This document shows positions 24,570-33,412 of a DNA stretch of 64,000 nucleotides, one piece after another. The stretch lies in contig CAUZIZ010000002.1 of NCBI GenBank assembly GCA_963579905.1, forward strand, positions 1 through 64,000, read 5' to 3'. The position numbers were made by a program, and so were the translations under genes. The notes under the pieces were generated by a model. It searched no databases. It worked only from the letters and a program-made list of their open reading frames with translations, and was not told the origin of the DNA. The DNA is from CAUZIZ01 sp963579905 (GTDB lineage Bacteria > Acidobacteriota > UBA6911 > RPQK01 > JAJDTT01). Positions within the stretch are counted from its first letter, which is position 1, and every line of letters starts with the position of its first letter.

Positions 24570-25445
24570 ATGAGAACGATGCTAATAGCCCTCACCTTGA
24601 TCGTCCCCGAATTCGCAGTCGCCGAGGTCGAACCCAAACGGTACGAACTGGAGACCGATTCACAAAGGCAGGATGGCGTGCCACGCGGCGACCTGACCAT
24701 GCACGTCTGGAGATCCGACAAGGTTTATGCCGGCACCGTGCGCCGATACTGGGTCTACGTTCCGAAGCAGTATGATGCCGCAAAACCAGCAGCGCTGATG
24801 GTGTTCCAGGATGGACATGCCTACATATCGGAATCCGGCGACTTCCGGGTCCCGACGGTGTTTGACAATCTCATCCACAAGGGGGACATGCCCATAACAA
24901 TTGGAGTCTTTATCGATCCCGGGCGATGGAGTGCGCTGCCACCCGAACCGGGATGGCGCCCACGTCCTGAAAACCGCAGTGTGGAATACGATACCCTCAG
25001 CGATACCTATTCCAGATTTCTACTAACCGAAATCCTGCCCCAGGTCGAGAAGTCGTACCCGATTTCCAGGGATCCGGAACAGCGTGCCATCGGTGGAATC
25101 AGCAGCGGCGGAATCTGTGCATTTACCGTGGCATGGGAACGACCCGATCAGTTTCGCAAGGTGTTGAGTCACGTGGGGAGTTTCACGAACATTCGCGGGG
25201 GACACAACTACGCGGCGCTGCTCCGCAAGACTGAGCCCAAGCCGATCCGCGTCTTTCTACAGGGGGGCCGTCACGACCTGAACAATGAACACGGTCATTG
25301 GCCGCTAGCCAACCAGCAGATGGCAGCATCTCTCTCATTTATGAAGTACGACGCGAAATTCGTGTTCGGAGAGGGCGCTCACGATGGCAATCATGGCGGC
25401 GCAATTCTCCCAGAGTCCCTGCGCTGGCTCTGGCGTGAGCAGTAG
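24570..25445 (+). CDS. Secreted alpha/beta-hydrolase esterase, enterochelin-esterase-like
   Basis: A 291-residue protein with a signal peptide (MRTMLIALTLIVPEFAVAEV is cleaved near 18-19). The nucleophile elbow is GGISSGGICAF near 170; LQGGRHDLNNEHGHW near 235 and EGAHDGNHGGAI near 270 hold candidate Asp and His. The core YWVYVPKQYDAAKPAALMVF is typical of putative esterases of the Fes/IroE type. ATG 24570 has GAGG 9 nt upstream; the longer upstream frame is antisense to the rhomboid gene. The natural substrate is unknown. Confidence 0.87.
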   Translation: MRTMLIALTLIVPEFAVAEVEPKRYELETDSQRQDGVPRGDLTMHVWRSDKVYAGTVRRYWVYVPKQYDAAKPAALMVFQDGHAYISESGDFRVPTVFDNLIHKGDMPITIGVFIDPGRWSALPPEPGWRPRPENRSVEYDTLSDTYSRFLLTEILPQVEKSYPISRDPEQRAIGGISSGGICAFTVAWERPDQFRKVLSHVGSFTNIRGGHNYAALLRKTEPKPIRVFLQGGRHDLNNEHGHWPLANQQMAASLSFMKYDAKFVFGEGAHDGNHGGAILPESLRWLWREQ

Positions 25446-25464
25446 TGCAGTGATTAGTCCGGAA

Positions 25465-25550
25465 ACAGCCGAAGTCAGATAGGGCTGCGAACGAACGGAA
25501 CTGCTAGCAACATGAACCCCGGTTCCGAACCTATCAACGGCTACTGCACC
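25465..25550. repeat. Degenerate R2 unit
   Basis: GCTGCGAACGAACGGAACTG, CTAGCAACATGAACCCCGGT and TTCCGAAC follow the R2 order with many substitutions. Next to it the sequence CACTACTGCACTAC partly mirrors AGTAGTGCAGTG at 25442. It lies between the convergent esterase and metK. Confidence 0.5.
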
Positions 25551-25579
25551 ACTGCTCACTGCACCGCCGCACTACTGCA

Positions 25580-26749
25580 CTACTTGAGCGCTGGCCTCGG
25601 CAGACCGGCGTCCTGACGCAGGGCTTCCGCTCGATCGGTCCTCTCCCAGGCGAAGCCCTCGTTCTCTCGGCCGAAGTGACCGAAGCTGGCCGTCTTGCGA
25701 AAGATCGGCTGCCTCAGCTCTAGCGTCTCGATGATGTCGCGGGGCGTCAACCTGAAGTGCGACGAGATCAGCTCGCGGAGAATTTCGTCGCTCACCCTTC
25801 CCGTTCCTTCGGTATCTACCGCTATAGACACCGGTTCGGGCACACCTATGGCATAGGCCAATTGGATGGTGAGACGATCGGCCAATCCCGCCGCGACGCA
25901 ATTCTTCGCAACATAGCGGGCCATGTAGGAGGCGGATCGGTCGACCTTGGAGGGATCCTTACCGGAGAAGGCACCGCCTCCATGACTGGCCACACCCCCG
26001 TAGGTATCGACGATGATCTTTCGACCAGTCACGCCACAGTCTCCTTGAGGACCGCCAACCACGAAACGGCCGGTGGGGTTGATGTGGACCTTGGTACTCT
26101 CGTCCATCAGATCTGAGGGGACGATGGGTCGGATGATATCCCTCTTGATGCCCTCCGCGATCTCCTCGTTGCTGACGTCGGGGCCGTGCTGCGTGGAAAT
26201 GACCACCGTGTCGACGCGAACCGGCGTACGACCCTCATACTCAATCGTGACCTGTGACTTTCCGTCGGGACGAAGCCAGGGTAGGGTCCCATCACGACGA
26301 CGTTCGGACAGTTGTCGGGTCAGCCGGTGTGCCAGCATGATGGGCATCGGCATTAGTTCAGGTGTTTCCGTGCAAGCGAAGCCAAACATCAGTCCCTGAT
26401 CGCCTGCGCCACCGATATCGACGCCCTGCGCGATGTCCGGGGACTGAGTATCTACGGAGCAAACCACCGCGCACGTCTCGCAGTCAAAACCATACTTGGC
26501 GCGGGTGTAACCCACCTCACGGATGGTCTCTCGGACGATAGCTGGAAAGTCAAGGTGGCAACTGGTAGTAATCTCTCCTGCAACCACAACGAGCCCAGTG
26601 GTGACCAGACTCTCACACGCAACTCGTCCCATAGGATCATCTTTGAGTACGGCATCGAGAACCGCGTCGGAAATCTGGTCAGCGATTTTATCCGGGTGAC
26701 CTTCAGTAACAGATTCAGACGTAAAAACATTGCGCCCTGTTGGTGCCAT
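25580..26749 (-). CDS. metK: S-adenosylmethionine synthase
   Basis: A 389-residue enzyme making S-adenosylmethionine from ATP and methionine in the cytoplasm. FTSESVTEGHPDKIADQISD (ATP site), GAGDQGLMFGFA and GGGAFSGKDPSKVDRSASYM (P-loop-like) are all present. GAGGAGG lies 6 nt before ATG 26749. The upstream region has a TTGACA box (minus strand, 26827-26822), but I see no SAM riboswitch. Confidence 0.97.
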   Translation of the reverse strand: MAPTGRNVFTSESVTEGHPDKIADQISDAVLDAVLKDDPMGRVACESLVTTGLVVVAGEITTSCHLDFPAIVRETIREVGYTRAKYGFDCETCAVVCSVDTQSPDIAQGVDIGGAGDQGLMFGFACTETPELMPMPIMLAHRLTRQLSERRRDGTLPWLRPDGKSQVTIEYEGRTPVRVDTVVISTQHGPDVSNEEIAEGIKRDIIRPIVPSDLMDESTKVHINPTGRFVVGGPQGDCGVTGRKIIVDTYGGVASHGGGAFSGKDPSKVDRSASYMARYVAKNCVAAGLADRLTIQLAYAIGVPEPVSIAVDTEGTGRVSDEILRELISSHFRLTPRDIIETLELRQPIFRKTASFGHFGRENEGFAWERTDRAEALRQDAGLPRPALK

Positions 26750-27028
26750 TCAGCCTCCTCGAGTCGGTTTTTAAACCCCTTGTTTCTGGAGGGTCAAACG
26801 CTAACATAGCGACAGATTGGGTGTCAATCTGGCTTCAGAAGCATCAGGCGGATCGGCACCGAAAGAAGCCCGTCAGCTTGCGATTCGGGTCTCGGAATCC
26901 CGGAGCAGAGACTTGAGCCAGATGCGAGCCTCCTATATAGTGAAGGCCTCTTTGACGTTGAAACAATCGAGTCCAAGGTAGTGAGCTGGGAAGTACAATT
27001 CCCGAAAGTCCTCAACTGATTGGGTGTC

Positions 27029-27571
27029 ATGTCAACCAAGACCATCCTTGTGGCCCTTGCCGCGTTTCTCCTTATCCTCTACTGGACTTCTTTTAGGAGA
27101 TCTGAACAAACTCCACCTAGTCCTGATCCCGCTTCAATCGGCCCTGCTCCCCAGACTGGGGAACGCCAATCGAGGCGGACGACTCAGAATCCCCTTTCTC
27201 GTGGCACTATGCGGGACGACCGCCAGGGACAACTACCCGCCCAAAGAGACGAGAAGCGAGAGGGGCCGGTTCCAGAGGAAGATCAAGCAGCCGGGTTGAT
27301 CTTCCAGGCGCTGCATGCTGACGAGACCGAGGAGCGAGCCTACGCGGTGAGTGAGCTTGGATTACTCGATCCGACGCCGGAAGTCCTATCCGCTTGCTTT
27401 CAGGCTCTGGGAGACTCGGCGTCCGACATCAGGCTGGAAGCGGTCCTCGCGCTCGAAAGTCTGGAGGACCCCGCAGCCTTGCCGGTCCTCAGACGAGTTG
27501 CGGAGGAAGATACTTCCGAAGAAGTCAAAGAAGCTGCCACCGAGGCAGTGGATTCGCTCGAGAACCCCTGA
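27029..27571 (+). CDS. Membrane-anchored HEAT-repeat protein
   Basis: A 180-residue protein with an N-terminal membrane segment (TILVALAAFLLILYWTSF), a linker of about 65 residues rich in Pro, Gln and charged residues, then about two HEAT repeats (AGLIFQALHADETEERAYAV; LGDSASDIRLEAVLALESLE; LPVLRRVAEEDTSEEVKEAA). These repeats usually bind proteins. ATG 27029 was preferred over the in-frame TTG three codons before. It converges with argF across a short palindrome. Confidence 0.8.
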   Translation: MSTKTILVALAAFLLILYWTSFRRSEQTPPSPDPASIGPAPQTGERQSRRTTQNPLSRGTMRDDRQGQLPAQRDEKREGPVPEEDQAAGLIFQALHADETEERAYAVSELGLLDPTPEVLSACFQALGDSASDIRLEAVLALESLEDPAALPVLRRVAEEDTSEEVKEAATEAVDSLENP

Positions 27572-27583
27572 GGGAATAAGAAC

Positions 27584-27601
27584 CAAGTCCCAAGGGACTT
27601 G
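27584..27601. terminator. Perfect palindrome between convergent genes
   Basis: CAAGTCCC, loop AA, GGGACTTG. It lies between the stops of the HEAT-repeat gene (27571) and argF (27606). No T-run follows on either strand, so termination efficiency is uncertain. Confidence 0.5.
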
Positions 27602-27605
27602 ATCC

Positions 27606-28565
27606 TTACTTCCATGCTGCCCACTTCTCGAGGTGCAGATAACGGTCCAGTTCTTTGGGTGCCAGCAGCAGCAGCAAGAGGGCCTTCTGGACATGGAGCC
27701 GGTTTTCAGCTTGCTCGAAAACCAGCGATGAAGGAGAGTCCATGACCGCGTCGGTTACCTCCTGATTCCTGTGGGCGGGAAGGCAATGCATGAAAAATGC
27801 TCGTTTCCCGGCCTGCGACATCAGCTCCGGCGTGACCTGGTAGGGCTGAAGCAGAGCGAGACGATCCTGAGCTTCTCCCTCCTGGCCCATACTCACCCAG
27901 GTGTCGGTGTAGACTGCGTCGGCACCCCGAATCCCTTCTACCGAGTCGGTGTAGGTGTAGGTCGCCTTCGGGTTTATCGACAGGAGCTTGAAGTCCTCTT
28001 CCACAGACACAGAGGGGCGGTGTGACTCAGGCGTAATTGCCGTGAACGACATCCCCGCCAACGCCGCAGCGTGAACCAGGGAAGTACAGACATTGTTTCC
28101 GTCCCCGACGTAGGCCAACATCTTGTCTCCCAGATTCTCCCACTTCTCACTCAGCGTAAAGACGTCCGCGACGGCCTGACAGGGGTGCTCTGCATCACTC
28201 AGGGCGTTGATCACGGAAATATTGGCCTGCTCAGCGAGCTCGACCACGTCGCCGTGAGAGAAAGTCCGGGCGACGATGCAGTCAAACCAACGCTCCAGAT
28301 TCCTGGCCACATCACCCAGAGACTCTCGCCCACCCAAGCGGGCCTCCTGGTAGTCGAGATAGACCGCATCTCCCCCCAGCTGCCTGACCCCCAGTTCGAA
28401 CGTCAGACGAGTGCGCAGGGAGGGCTTTTCAAAAATGAGAACAATGCTCTTGCCGGGGAGCATCTGCCTGAAATTGGAGGCCCGACCCTTGACTTCTCGA
28501 CTCAAGCTGAGCAGCTGCTTCCACTGAGCCGAAGTGAAGTCCTTCAACGAGATAAAGTCTCTCAT
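27606..28565 (-). CDS. argF: Ornithine carbamoyltransferase
   Basis: A 319-residue enzyme making citrulline from ornithine and carbamoyl phosphate. KPSLRTRLTFELG (carbamoyl-phosphate site), FFMHCLPAHRNQEV (ornithine side Cys) and YVGDGNNVCTSLVHAAAL are conserved. It is the last gene of argR-argG-argH-argF; its ATG overlaps the argH stop by 4 bp. Confidence 0.96.
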   Translation of the reverse strand: MRDFISLKDFTSAQWKQLLSLSREVKGRASNFRQMLPGKSIVLIFEKPSLRTRLTFELGVRQLGGDAVYLDYQEARLGGRESLGDVARNLERWFDCIVARTFSHGDVVELAEQANISVINALSDAEHPCQAVADVFTLSEKWENLGDKMLAYVGDGNNVCTSLVHAAALAGMSFTAITPESHRPSVSVEEDFKLLSINPKATYTYTDSVEGIRGADAVYTDTWVSMGQEGEAQDRLALLQPYQVTPELMSQAGKRAFFMHCLPAHRNQEVTDAVMDSPSSLVFEQAENRLHVQKALLLLLLAPKELDRYLHLEKWAAWK

Positions 28566-30058
28566 GGCTTAGCAGCCCTCCCCTCCCTCGTTTCACAACC
28601 TTCAGGATCCTTTCCAACGGACCCAATACCCTGCTTCTCGTCAACGAGGGCAGCCAAATCCTGGTGTTGCCGGATCCAGTGTTCCCAATCCCTGATTTGA
28701 CGATCGATCGACTCCAGCCCCGTACTGCCCTTGTGTGCCCGCCGCTGGAGTACTCCCTGAGGTTGAAGCACCTCATGGACGTCCGGATCGCTGCTGGGAG
28801 CGAATTCCTGGATCTTCTCGAGGGATAACTGTTCTAGTGACAGCCCCCGCTCTGAACAGTAGCCCACCATGCGCCCTGCCTGTTCGTGGGCACTCCGAAA
28901 TGCGACTCCTTTGGAAACAAGATACTCTGCCAGGTCCGTCGCCATCAGAAAACCGGAGCTCAGGGCCGCCTCAGTGCGAACACTGTTAATCTGGAAATCG
29001 CGCGCGACCAGCGGTAGGATCTGTAGCGTTTCTGTCACGATATCGACCGCCGGGAAGAGGTGCTCCTTGTCCTGCTGTAGGTCCCGCTGGTAGGAACTGG
29101 GCAGACCTTTGATCAAGGCCGAAAGGGCGGTGACATGGCCCAGGACAGAAGCCGCCTTGCCCCTCGCCAGTTCCAGGATGTCGGGGTTCTTCTTCTGGGG
29201 CATCATGCTACTTCCCGTACACAAAGCGTCCGGCAACTCGATCCAGGCTACCGGAGTGCTGGAGAAATAGATGAAATCTTCGGCCAAGCGGCTGAAGTGC
29301 AACATGACCTGTGCGCCAATCTGAAGCAGCTCCAGCACGAAATCACGGTCCCCGACCACGTCATAGCTATTGCCAAAACTGGAGTCCAGGCCCAGTTCGA
29401 GAGCGCTCTGCTCTGGATCCAGAGGCAGCGTGCTTCCCGCCAGGGCCCCAGCTCCCAGGGGCGAGACAGAGTGGAGCTCCTGGTAAAAACCGAGGCGCCG
29501 AAAATCTCGCTTGAACATTTCACAGTAGCCAAGGAGGTAGTGAGCCCAGGACAGCGGTTGCGCCGACTGAAGATGGGTCCAGGCGGGGAACAACTCAAGC
29601 CTCAGCTGCCGTGACCTCGTCAGCAGACAGCGATGAAGCTCCAGCATCCAGGCTTGCCAGGAGGACGCTGTGCCGAGGCAAAACAGCTTGAGGTCCAGCG
29701 CCACCTGATCGTTGCGGCTGCGACCCGTGTGGAGGCGCCTACCCGGCTCGCCAATCAGCTCCTGGAGCCGCCGCTCGATGTTCATATGGATATCTTCTAA
29801 CTCGTCCCGATAGGGGAAGCGCCCCGAATCGATCTCTTCCTTGATCTTCTCCAAACCCTGGAGGATGGCGTCGCGGTCCTCGCAACTGATGATTCCCTGC
29901 CGCGCCAGCATTCGAGTATGTACCTGACTACCAAGCAGATCATAGGGGGCAAGTCGCCGGTCCAGGTGCAGCGATCGGGTATAGGACTGAGCCACCGAAT
30001 CAAGCTTCTGCTTGAATCGCCCTCCCCATGGTAATTTGGTCGAATCCTGCTCAGACAT
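28562..30058 (-). CDS. argH: Argininosuccinate lyase
   Basis: A 498-residue enzyme splitting argininosuccinate to arginine and fumarate. The signature GSSMMPQKKNPDILEL, HTGRSRNDQVALDL and SHEQAG-like FRSAHEQAGRMVGY are present. It is about 35 residues longer than usual, with a C-terminal tail (VDEKQGIGSVGKDPEGCETR) not seen in typical ArgH. ATG 30058 was preferred over GTG three codons upstream. It lies 58 bp after argG. Confidence 0.95.
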   Translation of the reverse strand: MSEQDSTKLPWGGRFKQKLDSVAQSYTRSLHLDRRLAPYDLLGSQVHTRMLARQGIISCEDRDAILQGLEKIKEEIDSGRFPYRDELEDIHMNIERRLQELIGEPGRRLHTGRSRNDQVALDLKLFCLGTASSWQAWMLELHRCLLTRSRQLRLELFPAWTHLQSAQPLSWAHYLLGYCEMFKRDFRRLGFYQELHSVSPLGAGALAGSTLPLDPEQSALELGLDSSFGNSYDVVGDRDFVLELLQIGAQVMLHFSRLAEDFIYFSSTPVAWIELPDALCTGSSMMPQKKNPDILELARGKAASVLGHVTALSALIKGLPSSYQRDLQQDKEHLFPAVDIVTETLQILPLVARDFQINSVRTEAALSSGFLMATDLAEYLVSKGVAFRSAHEQAGRMVGYCSERGLSLEQLSLEKIQEFAPSSDPDVHEVLQPQGVLQRRAHKGSTGLESIDRQIRDWEHWIRQHQDLAALVDEKQGIGSVGKDPEGCETREGRAAKP

Positions 30059-30116
30059 ATCCAACACTGGCTCGATTTTTTGTCAGTGGGCGCGCCGCTT
30101 CAGCGACGGACTACAA

Positions 30117-31319
30117 TTAGATCGACTTGCGGCTCCCGACCAGGGCCGCAATCTTCAGCCTCAATCCCTGAAGTCGAATAAATCCCTCGGCATCCGCTTG
30201 ACTATAAACTTCGTCTTCCTCGAAGGTCGCATAGGAAGGATCGTAGAGGCTGTAGGGCGAGCGCCGTCCCCGGATGGAACAGTTTCCTTTATACAGCTGC
30301 ACCCTCACCTCCCCGGAAACATGGTCCTGGGAGCCGCGGACCAGCTTCAGCAACATCTCCATTTCCGGGGAAAACCAGAATCCGTTGTACATGAGAGACG
30401 CCAGTCGGGTCATGAGTTCATCCTTGAGATGGTAGGCTTCGCGATCCTGGGTCAGCGACTCCAGAGCGCGATGCACCTTGTGGAGAATCGTGACACCGGG
30501 TGTTTCATAGACCCCGCGAGACTTCATCCCCACCATCCGATTCTCGACCAGATCGACCCGCCCTATCCCATGAGCTCCCCCCTGTCGGTTGAGTTCCTCC
30601 AGCAGCTCGACCGAACCCAGAGAGCGCCCATCGAGCTTCACCGGTTTGCCCTGCTCAAACTCAATCACTAGATCGACGGGCTCGTCCGGGGCCTCCAAAG
30701 GGGACACCGTGCGCAGAAAAATATCTTCCGGAGGAGACTGCCAGGGATCTTCCAGGATCCCCCCTTCGTAGGAGGTGTGCATCAGATTCTGATCGATGCT
30801 GTAGGGCTTCTCTTCGGTGGATGTGATGGGAATCCCATGAGTCTTGGAATATCGGATCAGATCTCGACGACCTCGAAACTCCCAACTTCGCCAGGGCGCC
30901 AGAATCTTGAGCTCAGGTGCCAGGGCGTGGAACGTCAGCTCAAAGCGTACCTGGTCGTTTCCCTTCCCCGTGGCCCCATGGGAAACACAGTCCGCTCCCC
31001 ACTCTTTTGCGATACGGGCCTGCTCTCTAGCGATGGCGGGACGGGCGAGAGAGGTCCCCATCAAATACTCACCTTCATAAACCGCATGGGCCTGTATTGC
31101 AGGAAATACAAACTCTTCGACGAAGGTCTCCCGTATATCCGAAATGACGACCTCGTCCGCTCCGGTCTGGTGGGCCTTCTTCTCGATCGCCACCAGGTCT
31201 TCTCCCTGGCCAACGTCCGCGATGAAGGCAAGCACCGGACACCCGTACTTCTGCTTCAACCAATGCAGCATGGCCGAAGTATCCAGCCCTCCCGAGTACG
31301 CCAGCACGATCTTCTTCAT
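30117..31319 (-). CDS. argG: Argininosuccinate synthase
   Basis: A 400-residue enzyme joining citrulline and aspartate with ATP. The P-loop KKIVLAYSGGLDTSAML starts the protein and GATGKGNDQVRFEL follows near 115. The start at 31319 overlaps the argR stop as ATGA, with GGAGAGGG upstream, so argR and argG are translationally coupled. Confidence 0.97.
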   Translation of the reverse strand: MKKIVLAYSGGLDTSAMLHWLKQKYGCPVLAFIADVGQGEDLVAIEKKAHQTGADEVVISDIRETFVEEFVFPAIQAHAVYEGEYLMGTSLARPAIAREQARIAKEWGADCVSHGATGKGNDQVRFELTFHALAPELKILAPWRSWEFRGRRDLIRYSKTHGIPITSTEEKPYSIDQNLMHTSYEGGILEDPWQSPPEDIFLRTVSPLEAPDEPVDLVIEFEQGKPVKLDGRSLGSVELLEELNRQGGAHGIGRVDLVENRMVGMKSRGVYETPGVTILHKVHRALESLTQDREAYHLKDELMTRLASLMYNGFWFSPEMEMLLKLVRGSQDHVSGEVRVQLYKGNCSIRGRRSPYSLYDPSYATFEEDEVYSQADAEGFIRLQGLRLKIAALVGSRKSI

Positions 31320-31741
31320 AGCGCCTGAACCCTCTCCCATAGTTGCTTCCTCACCCGCCGGGCATCGTATCCCTCCGCCACGACTGCCAACAGGGTGTCC
31401 TCTCCAGCTACGGTTCCGAGGACTCCCGCCAGCTCCATCGCATCGATCTTGTAGGCTACCGCAGGTGCCATCCCTGCGTCCGTATGCACAACCAAGAGGT
31501 TGCCACTGACTTCACAGAGCCGGATAGGCAAACCGACCCAGTTCTCAAGGATCGCATATTTATACTTTCCCTGCTCGGTCACAGTCTTGACGACGTTCAA
31601 CTCTTTCAGATCCCTCGAAAGGGTAGCCTGAGTCACCTTCACCCCAAGTCGGCTAAGCCTGCTCCGAAGCCCTTCCTGGCTCGAAATCCGCTCACTCTGC
31701 AGAAGCTGAACAATCTGCCGCTGCCGTTCCCTCTTGTCCAT
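31316..31741 (-). CDS. argR: Arginine repressor
   Basis: A 141-residue ArgR/AhrC-type regulator. The N-terminal winged helix reads RQRQIVQLLQSERISSQEGL and VTQATLSRDLKELNVVK; the C-terminal arginine-binding and hexamer domain has LAGVLGTVAGEDTLLAVVAE. ATG 31741 was chosen because the longer frame begins at TTG within the likely promoter. As first gene of its own regulated operon it would give negative feedback by arginine. Confidence 0.94.
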   Translation of the reverse strand: MDKRERQRQIVQLLQSERISSQEGLRSRLSRLGVKVTQATLSRDLKELNVVKTVTEQGKYKYAILENWVGLPIRLCEVSGNLLVVHTDAGMAPAVAYKIDAMELAGVLGTVAGEDTLLAVVAEGYDARRVRKQLWERVQAL

Positions 31742-31756
31742 CGACAGTTCCGTAAC

Positions 31757-31795
31757 TTTATACGGGATTTTATACAGAAAAACAGACCCGGTCAA
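31757..31795 (-). promoter_or_regulatory. Likely argR operon promoter with repeated GTATAAA
   Basis: On the minus strand TTGACC (31795-31790) is followed after 15 bp by TATAAA (31774-31769). GTATAAA occurs twice, 12 bp apart (31775-31769 and 31763-31757). The repeats could be part of an ARG-box-like operator; they differ from the E. coli consensus, so this is tentative. Confidence 0.4.
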
Positions 31796-31807
31796 GATGA
31801 AATAATG

Positions 31808-31978
31808 CTAAGCTGAAACTTCAATTGGCTCCAGCGGGTCGACGTAGGTTCGGTCTCCAGGCCGAAGTATTCTTCTTTTTCGAGCCTTTGGCTCGATACA
31901 CGGCGGCCTGGAGACCGCCGCCACGGCCGGGACTCCAAGTTTCTTTCTCGAATGGGGCCAGGGCTTCCTGGGGGGACG
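31808..31978. repeat. R1 foldback repeat, copy 2 (reverse)
   Basis: Starts CTAAGCTGAAACTTCAATTG, carries CGGTCTCCAGGCCG and CGGCCTGGAGACCG with inner CGAGCC/GGCTCG, then the junction module. It lies directly upstream of the argR promoter. Confidence 0.85.
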
Positions 31979-31979
31979 A

Positions 31980-32165
31980 CTAACCTGAAACTTGAACGAT
32001 TCTTCGGAACGTCTGGACGTCCGAACGTCGTAGAGGAACCTGACCCGGGTATCAACATTCTGAGGACAAGTCCGACAGAGCCGCGAACGACTTGAGCCGT
32101 TAGCAAAATGAGTCCAGGTTCCGAGGAGAGAGCTGGACAACTCTTCTCCACGCAGTGACGCACAA
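31980..32165. repeat. R5 half joined to R2 unit
   Basis: CCTGAAACTTGAACGATTC, then a degenerate R5 (GAACGTCTGGACGTCCGAAC), then R2 (GACAGAGCCGCGAACGACTT) ending near CACGCAGTGACGCACAAT. Between this and mqnC, 32166-32271 shows nothing further. Confidence 0.8.
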
Positions 32166-32271
32166 TCTCCCCCCTCCTCAACCTAAAAGTGTCTCCTGAA
32201 TCCAGCGAGGCTGGTGACCCTGTTGATCTAAAAACGGAAAACGGAAAATGGAGAAGCAGTTGATACGCCCT

Positions 32272-33351
32272 TCAGGCAATCTTACGGAAGACTCGGAAGA
32301 CCGAGTCACGCTGACCTGCCGAGAACCCGGCGTCCTCGATGGTGCGAACCAGGGCCTCCCGATCGGCTCGGTGACGGGCTCCGGCGGTGCTGATGACGTT
32401 CTCTTCGATCATGATGCTGCCTACATCGTTGGCGCCGAAGTGAAGCGCGACCTGAGCAACCTTGAGCCCTTGAGTCAGCCAGGACACCTGAATATTCGGG
32501 ATGTTATCCAGATAGATTCGACTTACCGACAGGAGCATCAGGTACTCTACCGTCCCCACCTCGCGCTGGATAGAGTTCTGCATTGGGGTCCCCTCGAGCT
32601 GCACATTCCAGGGGATGAACGCAACGAAACCACCGGTCTGGTCCTGTAGTTCCCGAATCGCGTCGAGGTGTTCGATACGTTCTTCCAGGGTCTCGCCTCC
32701 ACCAATCATCATGGTCGCCGTGGTGGACAGACCTTCCTCGTGGGCCACTCGCATGACCTCCAACCACTCCTGGGCGCTACACTTTCCGGGACTGATACTC
32801 TTACGCATCCTCTCGACCAGAATCTCCGCTCCCCCTCCTGGGATCGAGGCCAGACCTGCTACCTTCAGACGCCGGATAGATTCCCGGATACTGATTCGGC
32901 TCAACTTGGCCAGGACCACGATCTCGGGCGGTGAAAAGCAGTGAAGATGGATCTGATAGCGCTCCCGGATCGAACTCAAGAGCTTTTCGTAGTAATCAAT
33001 TTTCAGGTCGGGGTGCATGCCGCCCTGCATCAGTATTCCGGTACCGCCGAGGGCTATCGTCTCCTTGATCTTCTTGAAGATCGACTCCAGGGGAAGGACG
33101 TATCCCTGTTCATCGCCGGGGCGGCGATAGAAGTTGCAAAAGGTGCACCGGGCAACACAGACGTTCGTATAGTTGATATTGCGATCAATCAGGAAGGAGA
33201 CGACTCCTTCTGGGTGATGCCTTTGGCGTACGAAATCGGCCGCCTGCCCCACCTTGTGCAGTTCCCGGCTGTGGAGCAGCGTCAGGCCTTCTTCGGGTGC
33301 GATGCGCTCTCCCTCGAACACCTTTTCCAGCACCCGATCAGTCGGTTTCAT
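32272..33351 (-). CDS. mqnC: Cyclic dehypoxanthinyl futalosine synthase, radical SAM
   Basis: A 359-residue radical SAM enzyme of the futalosine route to menaquinone. NINYTNVCVARCTFCNFYRR near 55-75 holds the CxxxCxxC cluster site in the exact MqnC context; ASIPGGGAEILVERMR and GANDVGSIMIEENVISTAGA follow. It catalyses the cyclisation after MqnB. No other mqn gene is in the window. It could be confused with MqnE, but the INYTNVC context favours MqnC. Confidence 0.92.
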   Translation of the reverse strand: MKPTDRVLEKVFEGERIAPEEGLTLLHSRELHKVGQAADFVRQRHHPEGVVSFLIDRNINYTNVCVARCTFCNFYRRPGDEQGYVLPLESIFKKIKETIALGGTGILMQGGMHPDLKIDYYEKLLSSIRERYQIHLHCFSPPEIVVLAKLSRISIRESIRRLKVAGLASIPGGGAEILVERMRKSISPGKCSAQEWLEVMRVAHEEGLSTTATMMIGGGETLEERIEHLDAIRELQDQTGGFVAFIPWNVQLEGTPMQNSIQREVGTVEYLMLLSVSRIYLDNIPNIQVSWLTQGLKVAQVALHFGANDVGSIMIEENVISTAGARHRADREALVRTIEDAGFSAGQRDSVFRVFRKIA

Positions 33352-33412
33352 GACACGATTATTCTATGAGGGAAAACTGCTGTAAGACAAGGTCCAGCAG
33401 CTTTGCTGGTGA

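Noticed and set aside
26749..27028. SAM riboswitch upstream of metK
   Set aside because: No SAM-I or SAM-II core was recognised; only a strong ribosome site and a possible -35 box are visible.
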